A stretch of 64,000 bases of DNA from Acidovorax sp. 106 (GCF_003663825.1 NZ_RCCC01000001.1:3604501-3668500), one strand, 5' to 3'. Positions 26,031 through 36,382 are shown, counted from the stretch's first letter. The notes: generated by a model not told the origin, from the letters alone. Numbers and translations are program-made.

Positions 26031-27731
26031 TCAAGTCTCATCATCACGGTGGTGGCTGCTGCGCCAGATGGCACGCACCAGCCACAGCCCGCACACCACG
26101 GCCCCAAAAAATCCGAGAAAGCCGAAGGCGGGCAAGCCGAACAGAGTGGGCCCGCCTTTCACCGTCATCACGATGGACGAGCCAATGATGAGCGCAGCAA
26201 TCACCAGTGCCATCGCCAGGCGGTTGGCCGATCGGTCGATTTGGTCGCCCACGCGTTTGAGGTGGGCCAGTTCAATGCCCACCTGCAAGTGCCCGCGCCG
26301 GGCGTTGCGCAGCAGGCGCGAGATGTCGTCGGGCAGCTGCTCCACCGTGGCCAGTGCGCGCCGCAGCGTTTGCCAGGTGCGCGTGGCAACGGCCTTGGGC
26401 TGGTAGCGGGCCTTGACCACTTGCTGCAGCAGGGGCAGCGCCTCGGATGCCATGTGAAAGCCCGGGTCGAGGTTGCGGCCCATGCCCTCCAGTGAGATAA
26501 AGGCCTTGATGAGCAGGGCCAGGTCAGAGGGCAGCCCCAGGTGGTGCTCGCGCAGGATGGCCGTCACGTCGGCCAGCATCTGGCCCAGGCTCAATTGCGC
26601 CAGCGGCACGCCGTGGTACTGGTCGACAAAGGCTTCAATCTCGGTTTCCAGCTGGCCCAGTGGCGTGCCCGGCCCATCGCCCGTCCAGTCCAGCAGCACA
26701 TCGGCCACGGCTTGGGGCTGCTGCTCTACCAAGCCCAGCAGCAGCTGCAGCAGCTCATCGCGCCGCCGCTGCGACAAGCGCCCCACCATGCCAAAGTCGA
26801 TGAAGGCGATCTGGTTGCCCGGCAGGTAAAACACATTGCCGGGGTGCGGGTCGGCGTGGAACACCCCGTCTTGCACAATCATTTTGAGCACGGCTTGCGC
26901 ACCCCGCTGGGCCAGCACGGTGCGATTGAACCCGGCCTCTGGCGTCAGCGCATCCAGCGCCCCCCCGGGCGTGCCTGCGATGAAGTCCTGCACGTTGACC
27001 CGCTCGCTGGTGTGGTGCCAGTACACGCGGGGCACGGTGATCCAAGGCAGGGTCTTCAGGTTGGCGGCAATGCGCTCTGCCTGGCGGCATTCGCCTGCCA
27101 GGTCCAGCTCGCGCCGCAGCGACTGGGCAAACTCGCGCACCAGTTGCTGCGGGTGGTAGGGCTTGAGGGCAGGCAGCTCGGCCTCGGCCAAGGCGGACAG
27201 GCGCTGCAGCAGGCGCAGGTCTGCGGCAATGGTATCGGCAATGCCGGGCCTGCGGATCTTGACGATGACCTCGGTGCCATCGTGCAGCCGTGCGCGGTGC
27301 ACCTGGGCGATGGAGGCGGCGGCCAGAGGCACCGTGTCGAACCAGGCAAACACGGCTTCGGGCTCGCCGCCCAGGTCTTCGCGCAGTTGGGGGCGCAGCG
27401 CCTCAAAAGGCACGGCGGGCACCTGGCTGTGCAGTTTCTCCAGTTCGGTGATGAATTCGGGGCCAAACAGGTCAGCGCGGCCCGCCAGAATTTGCCCAAA
27501 CTTGACGAAGGTCGGGCCCAGCTCTTCCAGGGCCATACGCACCTGCACCGGGGGCTCGATGCGGGCCAGGTCTGCGGCGTGGGGGCGGTGCAGGGCTTGC
27601 CCCGCGCGTTCGAGCTTGTCGGCCAGGCCCAGGCGGCGCACGGTGTCGCCAAAGCCGTGGCGCACCATCACCCCCAGAATTTCCTTGAGGCGCCCCAGGT
27701 CGCGCGCGGTGTCCAGAGTCTCGATGAGCAT
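26031..27731 (-). CDS. ubiB: UbiB/AarF atypical kinase for ubiquinone synthesis
   Basis: This ABC1-family protein of 566 residues is needed for ubiquinone biosynthesis and has weak ATPase activity. It shows the KxGQ motif (FVKFGQILAGRADLF), AAASIAQVHRA as the alanine-rich loop, VKIRRPG for the ATP lysine, DPHPGNVF for the catalytic loop and FIDFGMVG. Two C-terminal membrane helices anchor it. The frame continues upstream to 28286 but that part is antisense to the neighbouring gene; the ATG at 27731 fits the family start. Confidence 0.93.
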   Translation of the reverse strand: MLIETLDTARDLGRLKEILGVMVRHGFGDTVRRLGLADKLERAGQALHRPHAADLARIEPPVQVRMALEELGPTFVKFGQILAGRADLFGPEFITELEKLHSQVPAVPFEALRPQLREDLGGEPEAVFAWFDTVPLAAASIAQVHRARLHDGTEVIVKIRRPGIADTIAADLRLLQRLSALAEAELPALKPYHPQQLVREFAQSLRRELDLAGECRQAERIAANLKTLPWITVPRVYWHHTSERVNVQDFIAGTPGGALDALTPEAGFNRTVLAQRGAQAVLKMIVQDGVFHADPHPGNVFYLPGNQIAFIDFGMVGRLSQRRRDELLQLLLGLVEQQPQAVADVLLDWTGDGPGTPLGQLETEIEAFVDQYHGVPLAQLSLGQMLADVTAILREHHLGLPSDLALLIKAFISLEGMGRNLDPGFHMASEALPLLQQVVKARYQPKAVATRTWQTLRRALATVEQLPDDISRLLRNARRGHLQVGIELAHLKRVGDQIDRSANRLAMALVIAALIIGSSIVMTVKGGPTLFGLPAFGFLGFFGAVVCGLWLVRAIWRSSHHRDDET

Positions 27732-27837
27732 GCCGGGATGATAGTGCGCAGGTGGTGGGGGTGCTTTGTCCCGGGGCAGCCCGGTGTTAGTTAGGTGGCA
27801 TGCAAGGAGCAGGGCTGCCGTGAGCCAACTGGGTAGG

Positions 27838-29547
27838 TCAGGAGGGCATGGGTGCAGGGCTTGCCAAAAACGGCGATGCAGCCACCGCGGGGCGTGGGGG
27901 CAGTACCGTGATCTGCGCTGGGCGGTAGGCCTGGTGCCACTGGGGCACGGCCTCTGGTGGCATGGCTTTGCTGAAAAAATAGCCCTGAACATTGCCAATG
28001 CCGCTCTCCAGCACCGACTGCAGTTCTTGCTCTGTCTCCACCCCTTCCACCACCACCTCGAGGTGCAGGTCCCGTGCCAGCCGCACCACATGGCGCAGCA
28101 GGGATTGGCGGCGCGGGTCTTGGGGCAGCTGTCGCACAAAAAGCCGGTCGCACTTGATGCCACTGATGGGCAGGTCGGCCAGCACACCGAGCGATGAATA
28201 GCCGGCCCCGAAGTCGTCCATGAACACGCCAACGCCCAGCGTCCGTAAGTCGTTGATGGCCTGCACCATGTGTGTGCCGCAGGCAATTATGGCGTGCTCG
28301 GTCAGCTCCAGCTGCAGCATGCCCCAAGGCAGCCCGCGCCGTCGGAGCTTGGCGCCCAGCCATTGGGCAAAGTCGGGCTCCAGCAGAGTGACGGGTGCCA
28401 CATTCACGCACACCTTGCTGCTGCGCATGCCCTGGGCTAGCCAACCCTGGGCGGCATCCAGTGCATTGGCCAGAACCAGCCGGTCCACCTGGCTGGTTTT
28501 TCCCTGCAATTCGCACACCAAAAAAAATGCGTCGGGGCTCAGGGGGCCCAGCAGCGGGTCATTCAGGCGCAGCAGCGCCTCGTAATGAACTTGGGGACCA
28601 TACAGGTTGACGATGGGCTGAAAGTGCAGCGTGAGGCTGTTGCGGTTGAGCAGCCGGGGCAGGTGGTCGGCAATCAGCGACAGCTGGATATCGTGCGCTG
28701 GCGGCTTTTGTTGTGCCGGGATGACACGCATGAGCGACAACCCCAGCCGCTGCAGATGCTGGCGAACCTGGTCAGAGCGGATGTTGCGAAGCTGCTCCAC
28801 AGTCAAGGCGAGGGTAAAGACCAGCAGCACCGCCAGCAATGTCAGGCCATTGGCTGGGTCACCCGCGGCTGGCTTTTGCAAGGGAAAGCAGTTGAGCAGC
28901 AGCCAGTGCAGTACCAGGATGGCTCCGCCGCAGATGAGCTTGTCCATCCAGTTTTGCGGGGTGTAGCGGGGGGTGAGTGCGCTCATCTTTGCAGCTCGGT
29001 GCCGGATGGCGGTGTAGCAGGCCACGCCAAAGGCTGTGGCGAAGGCCAGTGCAATGGCCAAACCATTGACCTCGGAAAAATGGGCCACATAGCTGCGGGC
29101 CAGCAAAAAGTGCCCTGACAACATGCCCAGTGCGAGCACCAAGCCTGCAGGAATTAGGCTGCGGATGCTGGTGCTGGTGCTCAGCGCCGGGATAGTGAGT
29201 CGGGAGCTGAAGACCATGACCAGCAAGCAGCCCAGCGCAGGCCCCAGTTCCAGGGCGTGGTGAGACAGCTCGGAGTACATGAACAGGCCCACCACATCCA
29301 GCGCCCAGACGATGCAACCAGTGCACAGCGCCGCATGCGATGCGCTGATGCGGCGGCTGGACGGGTCTACGGAAAATGCAGTGTGCTCTACCAGCCGTTG
29401 GCACACATGAACGACCAGTGAGGCAAAGCCCCAGTACAGCAGGCTGTGCATGAGTGGCGGAAACCCCACCCCAAACGCCTGCGTGGCGCCTTGCCAGATC
29501 GAAACTACTTCCACCCTGTGTTCACCTTCGTTTGATGCGGCCATCAT
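27838..29547 (-). CDS. Membrane EAL-domain c-di-GMP phosphodiesterase
   Basis: About eight hydrophobic segments (residues 20-260) precede an EAL domain at about residues 310-550. The EAL motif is present as YEALLRL, with ELTEH, DDFGAGYSSLG and VEGVETEQEL, so hydrolysis of c-di-GMP is plausible. The N-terminal region has an MHYT-like layout but no clear MHYT motif. The ATG at 29547 is chosen over a TTG at 29562. There is no partner gene. Confidence 0.88.
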   Translation of the reverse strand: MMAASNEGEHRVEVVSIWQGATQAFGVGFPPLMHSLLYWGFASLVVHVCQRLVEHTAFSVDPSSRRISASHAALCTGCIVWALDVVGLFMYSELSHHALELGPALGCLLVMVFSSRLTIPALSTSTSIRSLIPAGLVLALGMLSGHFLLARSYVAHFSEVNGLAIALAFATAFGVACYTAIRHRAAKMSALTPRYTPQNWMDKLICGGAILVLHWLLLNCFPLQKPAAGDPANGLTLLAVLLVFTLALTVEQLRNIRSDQVRQHLQRLGLSLMRVIPAQQKPPAHDIQLSLIADHLPRLLNRNSLTLHFQPIVNLYGPQVHYEALLRLNDPLLGPLSPDAFFLVCELQGKTSQVDRLVLANALDAAQGWLAQGMRSSKVCVNVAPVTLLEPDFAQWLGAKLRRRGLPWGMLQLELTEHAIIACGTHMVQAINDLRTLGVGVFMDDFGAGYSSLGVLADLPISGIKCDRLFVRQLPQDPRRQSLLRHVVRLARDLHLEVVVEGVETEQELQSVLESGIGNVQGYFFSKAMPPEAVPQWHQAYRPAQITVLPPRPAVAASPFLASPAPMPS

Positions 29548-29759
29548 ACGGTTGAGGTACAACGGGAATGCAATTGACTTTCAATTGAGGTGCCTGCGCA
29601 ACGCTCAAGATACATTTTGTTGACATTTTAAGCGGTGCGCAAAAATACCCCCTGGCTGCAGGCAGCGCGGTTGGGTCTTGGCGTTCAGGACGGGCGCTGA
29701 GTGTCGCGCCTGGAGGCGCGCTTTGCTGTTGGGGCCGCAAGCGCTAGGCTTGTGACGGC

Positions 29760-29777
29760 GGGGCCATGTATGGCCCC
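29760..29777. other. Hairpin just after modC
   Basis: Perfect stem GGGGCCAT/ATGGCCCC with a two-base loop lies three bases beyond the modC stop. No T tract follows, so it may protect the mRNA end or assist termination. The gap 29563-29780 shows nothing else. Confidence 0.5.
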
Positions 29778-29780
29778 GGA

Positions 29781-30908
29781 TCAATTCACGATGGCAATGC
29801 CCTTGATCTGGGCAAACACAGGCAGCCCGGGTTTCAGTTGCAGCGCGTGGGCCGAGCGCTGGGTGACCCGGGCCAGCAATCGGGTGTTGCCAGCGAGCAA
29901 GGCCACCATCCATTGGCCGGGGCTGTCTTCGCGCAGCTCGGCCACGGTGGCGGGCACGATGTTCAGAATGCTGCTGTCCTGCGGTGGGGTGAGTGCCAGG
30001 CTCACATCACGGGCCTGCACGCGCAGCTTGACGGTTTGGCCTGGCGCACGGGGTTGGGGGCTGACCAGCAGCAGCTCACCCCCGGCAAACGCCACGCTGG
30101 TGATGTGGTCCTGCGGTGCATGGTGCGCGACGGTGCCGGTGACCACGGTGGCTGCGGCGTCGCCTTGGGCCAGCGGCAGGTCCAGCCGGGCAATCAGCTC
30201 TGCGGTGGGGCCACTGGCGCGCACGCGGCCTACCTCCAGCAGCACCATGTGCTCGGCGAGCCGGGCCACTTCGTCCAGCGCATGGCTGACGTACACCACG
30301 GGAATGTCCAGCGCGCTGTGCAGCCGCTCCAGGTAGGGCAGCACCTCGGCTTTGCGCTGGGCATCCAGCGCGGCCAGCGGCTCGTCCATCAGCAGCAGGC
30401 GCGGGCTGGTGGCCAGGGCCCGTGCGATGGCCACGCGCTGGCGCTCGCCGCCCGACAGCGTGGCGGGCTTGCGCTCCATCAGTGCGCCAATGCCGAGCAG
30501 CTCCACCAGCTGCTCCACGGCCACCCGCCGCTGCGCCGCTGGGGTGCGCTGCAGGCCGTAGGCAATGTTGTCGCGCACGTCCAGGTGGTCAAACAGCTGC
30601 GAGTCTTGAAACACGTAGCCCAGTGCGCGCTGGTGCGCTGGGAGCCAGATGCGCGGGCCGTCTTGCACACCATCGTTTTGCCACACCTCGCCATGCACCC
30701 GCACCCAGCCCAGGGGGGCGTGCTCCAGCCCTGCCATGGCGCGCAGGCAGGTGGTTTTGCCGCAGCCCGAGGGGCCAAACAGTGCCGTGATTCCGCGCCC
30801 AGGCAGTTGCATGTCCACATCCAGCACAAAGCCGCTGCGCTGCAGTTGCAGGCGCACTTCAATGGGCGGGGCGGGCGCAGCCTGGGCAGGGCGGGGGGCG
30901 TGGGCCAT
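29781..30908 (-). CDS. modC: Molybdate ABC transporter ATP-binding protein
   Basis: The 375-residue ATPase has Walker A GPSGCGKTT, signature LSGGERQR, Walker B LLLMDEPL and VYVSHALDE. Its C-terminus is a Mop/TOBE domain (about residues 300-372) that binds oxyanion, as in other ModC proteins. The start at 30908 gives a normal length and leaves two bases after the modB stop. It is the last gene of modABC. Confidence 0.95.
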   Translation of the reverse strand: MAHAPRPAQAAPAPPIEVRLQLQRSGFVLDVDMQLPGRGITALFGPSGCGKTTCLRAMAGLEHAPLGWVRVHGEVWQNDGVQDGPRIWLPAHQRALGYVFQDSQLFDHLDVRDNIAYGLQRTPAAQRRVAVEQLVELLGIGALMERKPATLSGGERQRVAIARALATSPRLLLMDEPLAALDAQRKAEVLPYLERLHSALDIPVVYVSHALDEVARLAEHMVLLEVGRVRASGPTAELIARLDLPLAQGDAAATVVTGTVAHHAPQDHITSVAFAGGELLLVSPQPRAPGQTVKLRVQARDVSLALTPPQDSSILNIVPATVAELREDSPGQWMVALLAGNTRLLARVTQRSAHALQLKPGLPVFAQIKGIAIVN

Positions 30909-30910
30909 GG

Positions 30911-31591
30911 TCAAAACGCTGCGGCGGGTTGGCGTCGCGTGAGGTTCAGGCCCAGCAGCACCAAGAACGAAAACAGCACCATGCCCCCTGCCAGCCAATG
31001 GGCCTGGGCGTATTCCAGCGCTTCTACATGGTCATAGATTTGCACCGACACCACGCGCGTCACGCCGGGGATATTGCCCCCCAGCATCAACACCACCCCA
31101 AACTCGCCCACGGTGTGCGCAAAGCTCAGGATGGCGGCGGTGATGAACCCTTGCCGTGCCAGCGGCAGCGCCACGGTAAAAAATCGGTCGAGCGGCCCCG
31201 CACCCAGCGTGGCGGCGGCCTCCAGGGGCTTCTTGCCGATGGACTCGAACGCGTGCTGCAGTGGCTGCACCGCAAAGGGCAGGGAATAGATGAGCGAGCC
31301 CACCACCAAGCCCCAAAACGTGAAGGGCAGGGTGCCCAGCCCCAGCCATTGGGTGAACTGCCCGAGGGCCCCGTTGGGCCCCAGCGAAACCAGCAGGTAA
31401 AAGCCGATGACCGTGGGCGGCAACACCAATGGCAAGGCCACCACCGCCGACACGGCGCCGCGCCAGCGCGAGGGCGTGTGCGCCAGCCACCAGGCCAGGG
31501 GCGTGCCCAGCACCAACAGCAGCGCCATGGTGGTGCCCGCCAGCCGCAGCGTGAGGCCAATGGCTGTAAGGTCGGCGCTGGAAAAAGGCAT
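30911..31591 (-). CDS. modB: Molybdate ABC transporter permease
   Basis: The 226-residue inner-membrane protein has five to six helices and the ABC loop [22 protein letters not shown]. Other ModB hallmarks are [15 protein letters not shown] and [20 protein letters not shown]. It follows modA by 29 bases. Confidence 0.95.
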   Translation of the reverse strand: MPFSSADLTAIGLTLRLAGTTMALLLVLGTPLAWWLAHTPSRWRGAVSAVVALPLVLPPTVIGFYLLVSLGPNGALGQFTQWLGLGTLPFTFWGLVVGSLIYSLPFAVQPLQHAFESIGKKPLEAAATLGAGPLDRFFTVALPLARQGFITAAILSFAHTVGEFGVVLMLGGNIPGVTRVVSVQIYDHVEALEYAQAHWLAGGMVLFSFLVLLGLNLTRRQPAAAF

Positions 31592-31620
31592 GGAGTGGGG
31601 CGGTGGCTGGGGAGGGCGGG

Positions 31621-32451
<831 letters not shown>

Positions 32452-32470
32452 TCACCTTCTGGGCGCATTG

Positions 32471-32716
32471 CTATGGACTGAGTTTTGTAGGATCCGGATG
32501 GGTGAGCCAGGCCACTACCCGGCGGGCCAGCGGCGCGGCCAGCATCACCGCTGGGAAGGCGAACAACCACCCGCTCAGCCAGGCGTTCATCCACAGGCCT
32601 GCAAAGCCTGGGTGCAGCGGCAGCGTGCGATAGGTGGCAATGCCCGACACCAGCAGCGACATGGTGCCAGACAGGATCAGGCTGAACAGCACGGGGCCAT
32701 AGCGGGCGGGGATCAT
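32471..32716 (-). CDS. DUF2798 small membrane protein
   Basis: The 81-residue protein has two membrane helices and the DUF2798 pattern RYGPVLFSLILSGTMSLLVSG...WMNAWLSGWLFAFPAVML. The function of the family is unknown. Its ATG overlaps the stop of the preceding flavodoxin-like gene (ATGA), so it is the third gene of a MerR-controlled operon. Confidence 0.85.
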   Translation of the reverse strand: MIPARYGPVLFSLILSGTMSLLVSGIATYRTLPLHPGFAGLWMNAWLSGWLFAFPAVMLAAPLARRVVAWLTHPDPTKLSP

Positions 32717-33312
32717 GCGGCGACCTTGTCTTGTGGCTGCTGGGTGGCCGCAGCCCCCAGGCGCTGCAGGGTTTGCGCGAAATGGTGGCCAAACATCCGG
32801 GCCGTTTTCACATCGCCCGGTGCAAACGCGTCAGCGGGCGAGCCATGGCCTGCCTGCGCCATCAGGCCCGACCAGGATCCCAGCCGGTTAGCGGCTTCGT
32901 CGTACGGCACACCCGCATGCTGCTCGGGCAGGATGGGGTTGCCCACCCACACCATGCCGTGCTGCATGGCAAACACAAACATCGACAGCAAGGTGGATTG
33001 CTTGTCGCCCGCAGGCAGCGATGACACGGTGAAGCCCGCCGCAAGCCGGCTTTTGAGCTGCTGCGTTTTCCACAGGCCGCCAGTGGCGTCCATGAAGGTC
33101 TTGAACGGCCCGGACACCCCGCCCAGGTAGGTGGGCGAGCCGAGGATGAGGCCGTCGTAGCGCAGCAGGGCATTTGGATTGAGGGCCAGGTCTTCGGCCC
33201 GAAGCAACTCGGCCTGGATGCCAGGAACGCCTTGGGCACCCTCGCAGACCTGCTGCGCAATGTGGGCGGTGTGGCCGTGGGCGCTGTGATAAATGATGGC
33301 TATGTTTTGCAT
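32713..33312 (-). CDS. Flavodoxin-like NAD(P)H:quinone oxidoreductase (WrbA family)
   Basis: The 199-residue protein starts IAIIYHSAHGHTAHIAQQV, the FMN phosphate loop, and has LILGSPTYLGGVSGPFKTFMD, as in WrbA and related flavodoxins that reduce quinones by two electrons. A longer frame to 33477 lacks homology. It sits between DUF2938 and DUF2798 genes in an operon with a MerR-type promoter, suggesting a redox or electrophile stress response. Confidence 0.88.
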   Translation of the reverse strand: MQNIAIIYHSAHGHTAHIAQQVCEGAQGVPGIQAELLRAEDLALNPNALLRYDGLILGSPTYLGGVSGPFKTFMDATGGLWKTQQLKSRLAAGFTVSSLPAGDKQSTLLSMFVFAMQHGMVWVGNPILPEQHAGVPYDEAANRLGSWSGLMAQAGHGSPADAFAPGDVKTARMFGHHFAQTLQRLGAAATQQPQDKVAA

Positions 33313-33358
33313 GGTGTGGTTTCCTTGAAGGGTTTCTGGGAGTTGAGCGTGAGGGCGG

Positions 33359-33856
33359 TCATCGTGAAACCAGGCCGATGGCCAGCGCCGACAGGTACAG
33401 GCCGAAGCCAAACACGGTGTGGTTGGCCAGGCTGCGCAGGCAGTTTTTGAGTGGTGTGGGCGTGCGCGATGCCGCAATGCCCGAGCCCATGGCCGGTTGC
33501 ATCACCAGCAGCGGCGCGGCCACAGTGCCAACGCCCATGGCCAGCGCGGGCAGCAAGGTGGGGTGATGCACCCAGCCCGCGCCCACCATGCTCAGCAGCA
33601 CGGCGGCAAAGCCCACACCCACGGCGTAGTGCGTGAGCCAGCCCCAGGCCAGCTCGCCCCAGATGGGTGGCGCCTTGGCGATGGCCGCATGGGCGATGCG
33701 GCCCCGCAGCAGATGCCCGACCCAACGGCCGATGAAAGCGAAGTTGAGGGTGGGCACGCCCAGGTGCCGCAGCAGCACCAGCCAGGCGTCCATGACGGCG
33801 GTGGCGCCCACGCCGACGGGCAGGGCGAGCAGAAAGTCTTGCCAATGAAAAGCCAT
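33359..33856 (-). CDS. DUF2938 membrane protein
   Basis: The 165-residue protein matches the DUF2938 pattern: VGVGATAVMDAWLVLLR, FIGRWVGHLLRGR, WGELAWGWLTHYAVGVGFAAVL, QPAMGSGIAASRTP and HTVFGFGLYL. It has about four membrane segments and unknown function. It is the first gene of the operon, 68 bases beyond the MerR-type promoter boxes. Confidence 0.88.
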   Translation of the reverse strand: MAFHWQDFLLALPVGVGATAVMDAWLVLLRHLGVPTLNFAFIGRWVGHLLRGRIAHAAIAKAPPIWGELAWGWLTHYAVGVGFAAVLLSMVGAGWVHHPTLLPALAMGVGTVAAPLLVMQPAMGSGIAASRTPTPLKNCLRSLANHTVFGFGLYLSALAIGLVSR

Positions 33857-33898
33857 AAATAACCCCTTGAACGGTTGACGCAGGAACGGTATGAATTC

Positions 33899-33929
33899 AC
33901 TATAGAAGTTCAAGTCAACTTGAAGTCAA
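33899..33929 (-). promoter_or_regulatory. MerR-type promoter with 19-bp spacer and internal dyad
   Basis: On the minus strand -35 TTGACT (33924-33929) and -10 TATAGT (33899-33904) are separated by exactly 19 bases. The perfect dyad TTCAAGT-TG-ACTTGAA (33909-33924) fills the spacer. This is the textbook layout for activation by untwisting by MerR-family proteins. The divergent MerR gene at 33952 is the obvious regulator. Confidence 0.85.
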
Positions 33930-33951
33930 CAGATTTCTAAGAGGTTTTTTC

Positions 33952-34395
33952 ATGGACATTTCGGAAGTGGCCAAACGCTCCGGCCTGCGCGCATCGACGC
34001 TGCGCTACTACGAGGAAAAGGGGTTGGTGAGTTCGGTGGGCCAGCCGGGCGAGCGCCGCCGGTTTGCCCCCGGCGTGCTGGAGCAGTTGGCGCTGATTGC
34101 CTTGGGGCAGTCGGCCGGGTTCTCGCTGGACGAGATCCGCTCCATGTTCCTGCCCAGCGGCCAGCCCAGCATCGACCGGCAGCTGCTCTCGGCCAAGGCC
34201 GATGAAATCGATGTGATGGTCAAACGCCTCAAGGCCATGAGCCATGGTTTGCGGCACGCAGCGGCTTGCCCGGCCGAGAGTCACGCGCAATGCCCGTCGT
34301 TCCAGCGGCTGCTCAAGGCCGCTGCGGCGGGGGCGCTGGAGCGCAAACAGAAGTCTTTGAAGCCCGTGGCTGGGGCGCGGCGCAAGCCTTTATGA
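33952..34395 (+). CDS. MerR-family transcriptional regulator
   Basis: The 147-residue protein has the N-terminal MerR helix-turn-helix MDISEVAKRSGLRASTLRYYEEKGLV, a wing (GERRRF) and a dimerisation helix, then CPAESHAQC. The two cysteines six apart could sense redox state, metal or electrophiles; this spacing does not match SoxR exactly. It is divergent from the DUF2938-flavodoxin-DUF2798 operon. The ribosome site is AAGAGG. Confidence 0.9.
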   Translation: MDISEVAKRSGLRASTLRYYEEKGLVSSVGQPGERRRFAPGVLEQLALIALGQSAGFSLDEIRSMFLPSGQPSIDRQLLSAKADEIDVMVKRLKAMSHGLRHAAACPAESHAQCPSFQRLLKAAAAGALERKQKSLKPVAGARRKPL

Positions 34396-34443
34396 GTTGC
34401 GGGAGAGACGTGCGCGCAATCACCGCTCAGGCATCATCGACCC

Positions 34444-35289
34444 ATGCCTGCTTCTCTTTCTCTCTCTGACGCGCTGGGCCATGCGCTGTCTGACAAACGC
34501 ATCGACATCCTGCGCCAGATTGGCCAGGGCGGCTCCATCTCGCAAGCGGCCCGTGCGGTGGGCGTGAGCTACAAGGCCGCGTGGCAGGCGGTGGACACCC
34601 TCACCAATCTGGCGGGCACCCCGCTGGTCAAGCGCGCTGTGGGCGGCGCCGGTGGCGGTGGTGCGGTGCTGACCGAGGCGGGCCAGCAGCTGTTGACTGC
34701 AGCCGACGCCATGGCCCAGGCGCGCGGCGCAGTGCTGGCACGTTGGCAGACTGACCCCCATGCAGGCCGTGCCGTGGCCCGCTTGGCGGTGCGCACCAGC
34801 ATGCGCAACCAGTGGCCTTGCGTGGTGCAGGGCGTGCAAGTGCATGGGCAAATTGTGCTGGTTCACCTGGGCTTGGCCCTGGCTGCGGCGGGCGGGGCCG
34901 CAGGTGAGCTGCCTGAGGGTGACAGGAGCGGCGGGGCTGATTTTTTGGCCGCCCGCATCACGCGCGAGAGCGCCGAGTTGCTGGGTCTGCAACCCGGCCT
35001 TGCGGTGCAAGCGCTGTGCAAGGCGACGGCCGTGCGGGTCGAGCGGGCGGCACCGTACGCCCCCGTGCCGCAGGCCCCCGCCAGCACCTACCGCCTGCCC
35101 GCCAAGGTGGTGCGGGTGGTGCGCGGTGCCTTAGGCGACGAGGTGTCCGCTGAGCTGATGCTGGGCGCGCGCTCCACGGGCGTGCAGATGGTTGGCTTTG
35201 CGGCACCGGGCAGTGGCTTGCGCGTGGGCAGCCGGGTGGCGCTTGTGGTGGAAGACACGGCCGTGGTGCTGGCCCTGTCGGGCCTGTGA
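34444..35289 (+). CDS. modE: Molybdate-responsive regulator ModE
   Basis: The 281-residue protein has an N-terminal winged helix (ILRQIGQGGSISQAARAVGVSYKAAWQAVDTL) and C-terminal tandem Mop/TOBE domains. One contains TSMRNQWPCVVQGVQV and the other PAKVVRVVRGALGDEVSAEL. Molybdate-bound ModE represses modABC. It is separated from modA by the MerR region but is the natural partner of the palindrome at 32406. Confidence 0.92.
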   Translation: MPASLSLSDALGHALSDKRIDILRQIGQGGSISQAARAVGVSYKAAWQAVDTLTNLAGTPLVKRAVGGAGGGGAVLTEAGQQLLTAADAMAQARGAVLARWQTDPHAGRAVARLAVRTSMRNQWPCVVQGVQVHGQIVLVHLGLALAAAGGAAGELPEGDRSGGADFLAARITRESAELLGLQPGLAVQALCKATAVRVERAAPYAPVPQAPASTYRLPAKVVRVVRGALGDEVSAELMLGARSTGVQMVGFAAPGSGLRVGSRVALVVEDTAVVLALSGL

Positions 35290-35308
35290 AACGCAGGCCA
35301 TGTCATGG

Positions 35309-35362
35309 ATTTGCTATTTATTTGATAGCTTTTAGCGCTTTATTCATAAGTGCTAGAGGCCA
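35309..35362. repeat. Stem-loop repeat copy 5
   Basis: TTTGATAGCTTTTAGCGC followed by ATTCATAAGTGCTAGAGGCC fits the family. It lies 20 bases after modE and may end its transcript. A REP-like motif GAGCTGAGCCCGTCGAAG follows at 35412-35430. Confidence 0.7.
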
Positions 35363-35507
35363 ATTCCTCTGATTTTTGGCCTGTCTCAGGCTGCCCAGGC
35401 TCCATTTTTTTGAGCTGAGCCCGTCGAAGTTTTTGCGCCGGGGGATCTTCACTGCGGGCCCGGGGCAAGTGCGCGGCCTGCCGTCACCCGCCGCAAGCCA
35501 CGCCTCG

Positions 35508-36365
35508 TTACTTGCTACCGCCCACACTGACCAACGGCGTGCCGCCATTGAGCAGCACCGTGTTGCCCGCCTTGCCTGCGATGGCGATGGCGGCATCGCG
35601 CTGCAACTCGGCCAGCTTGATCTCCTTGAGGGCCGGGGTGAGCGAGCGGCTGATGATCTCGTTGGCCTCGGCCTGGCCCTTGGCCTCCACCACCAGGCGC
35701 TCGGCTTCGGCCTTGGCCAGCTCCACCTCTTTGCGCTTGCGCTCGATGGCCTGGTCGGTCTCGGCACGTTGGCGTATGGCCGCTTCAATGGCGGGGTCCG
35801 TCAGCAGGTTGCGCACGTTCACGGCCGTCACGGTGAAGGCGCCTTTGTCGTTGGCTTCCAGCTCTTTTTGCAGACCGTCGCGCACCATTTCGGCCAGCTC
35901 CGTGCGCTTGGTGTGCATGGTGGTGGCGTCCAACTGGGCGATTGCCTTGTAGATCGCCTCGCGGGCTTCGCGGGATACGCGGCTGTAGGCAATTACGTAG
36001 TCTGCGGTGCCCTCGCGCACCACCTGCCGGTGCTGCACCATGTCGCCTTGGTACTTGGTGAACAGGCCGGGCACCGCGCTTGGGGTGGTCTTGTAATAGA
36101 TGTCGATGTCCACGTCCTTCATGGTGAGGTTGTCGCGGCTTTTCGGGGTCAGGTTTTCTAGCGAAAAACTGACCTCTTTGGCGGTGAACTCGTCCACCGT
36201 TTTGAACAGGGTGAAGTAGATGCCCGGGGGCAGCGCCTCGGGGCTGACTTTGCCCAGCGTGCGCTCGACGCCGACGTTGCCGGTGTCGATCTGGCTGCAG
36301 GCACTCAGCCAGGCGGCTGCAACCAGCAGCAAAGGGGTGCGCAGGTGGCGGGTGATGGTTTTCAT
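35508..36365 (-). CDS. SPFH/Band-7 domain lipoprotein (prohibitin-like)
   Basis: The 285-residue protein has a lipobox LSACS (Cys23) followed by an SPFH domain (about residues 28-200) with VGVERTLGKVSPEALPPGIYF. A long charged helix then follows (IERKRKEVELAKAEAERLVVEA), the flotillin/prohibitin coiled coil. Lipid anchoring instead of an N-terminal helix is unusual. Such proteins organise membrane proteases or rafts. An ATG at 36374 gives three more residues. It lies just downstream of a small membrane-protein gene. Confidence 0.85.
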   Translation of the reverse strand: MKTITRHLRTPLLLVAAAWLSACSQIDTGNVGVERTLGKVSPEALPPGIYFTLFKTVDEFTAKEVSFSLENLTPKSRDNLTMKDVDIDIYYKTTPSAVPGLFTKYQGDMVQHRQVVREGTADYVIAYSRVSREAREAIYKAIAQLDATTMHTKRTELAEMVRDGLQKELEANDKGAFTVTAVNVRNLLTDPAIEAAIRQRAETDQAIERKRKEVELAKAEAERLVVEAKGQAEANEIISRSLTPALKEIKLAELQRDAAIAIAGKAGNTVLLNGGTPLVSVGGSK

Positions 36366-36382
36366 GGATGGCATGGTGGTCT

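Noticed and set aside
27732..28286. N-terminal extension of ubiB
   Set aside because: The extension lies within the EAL gene on another frame and has no homology to UbiB; the family start fits 27731.
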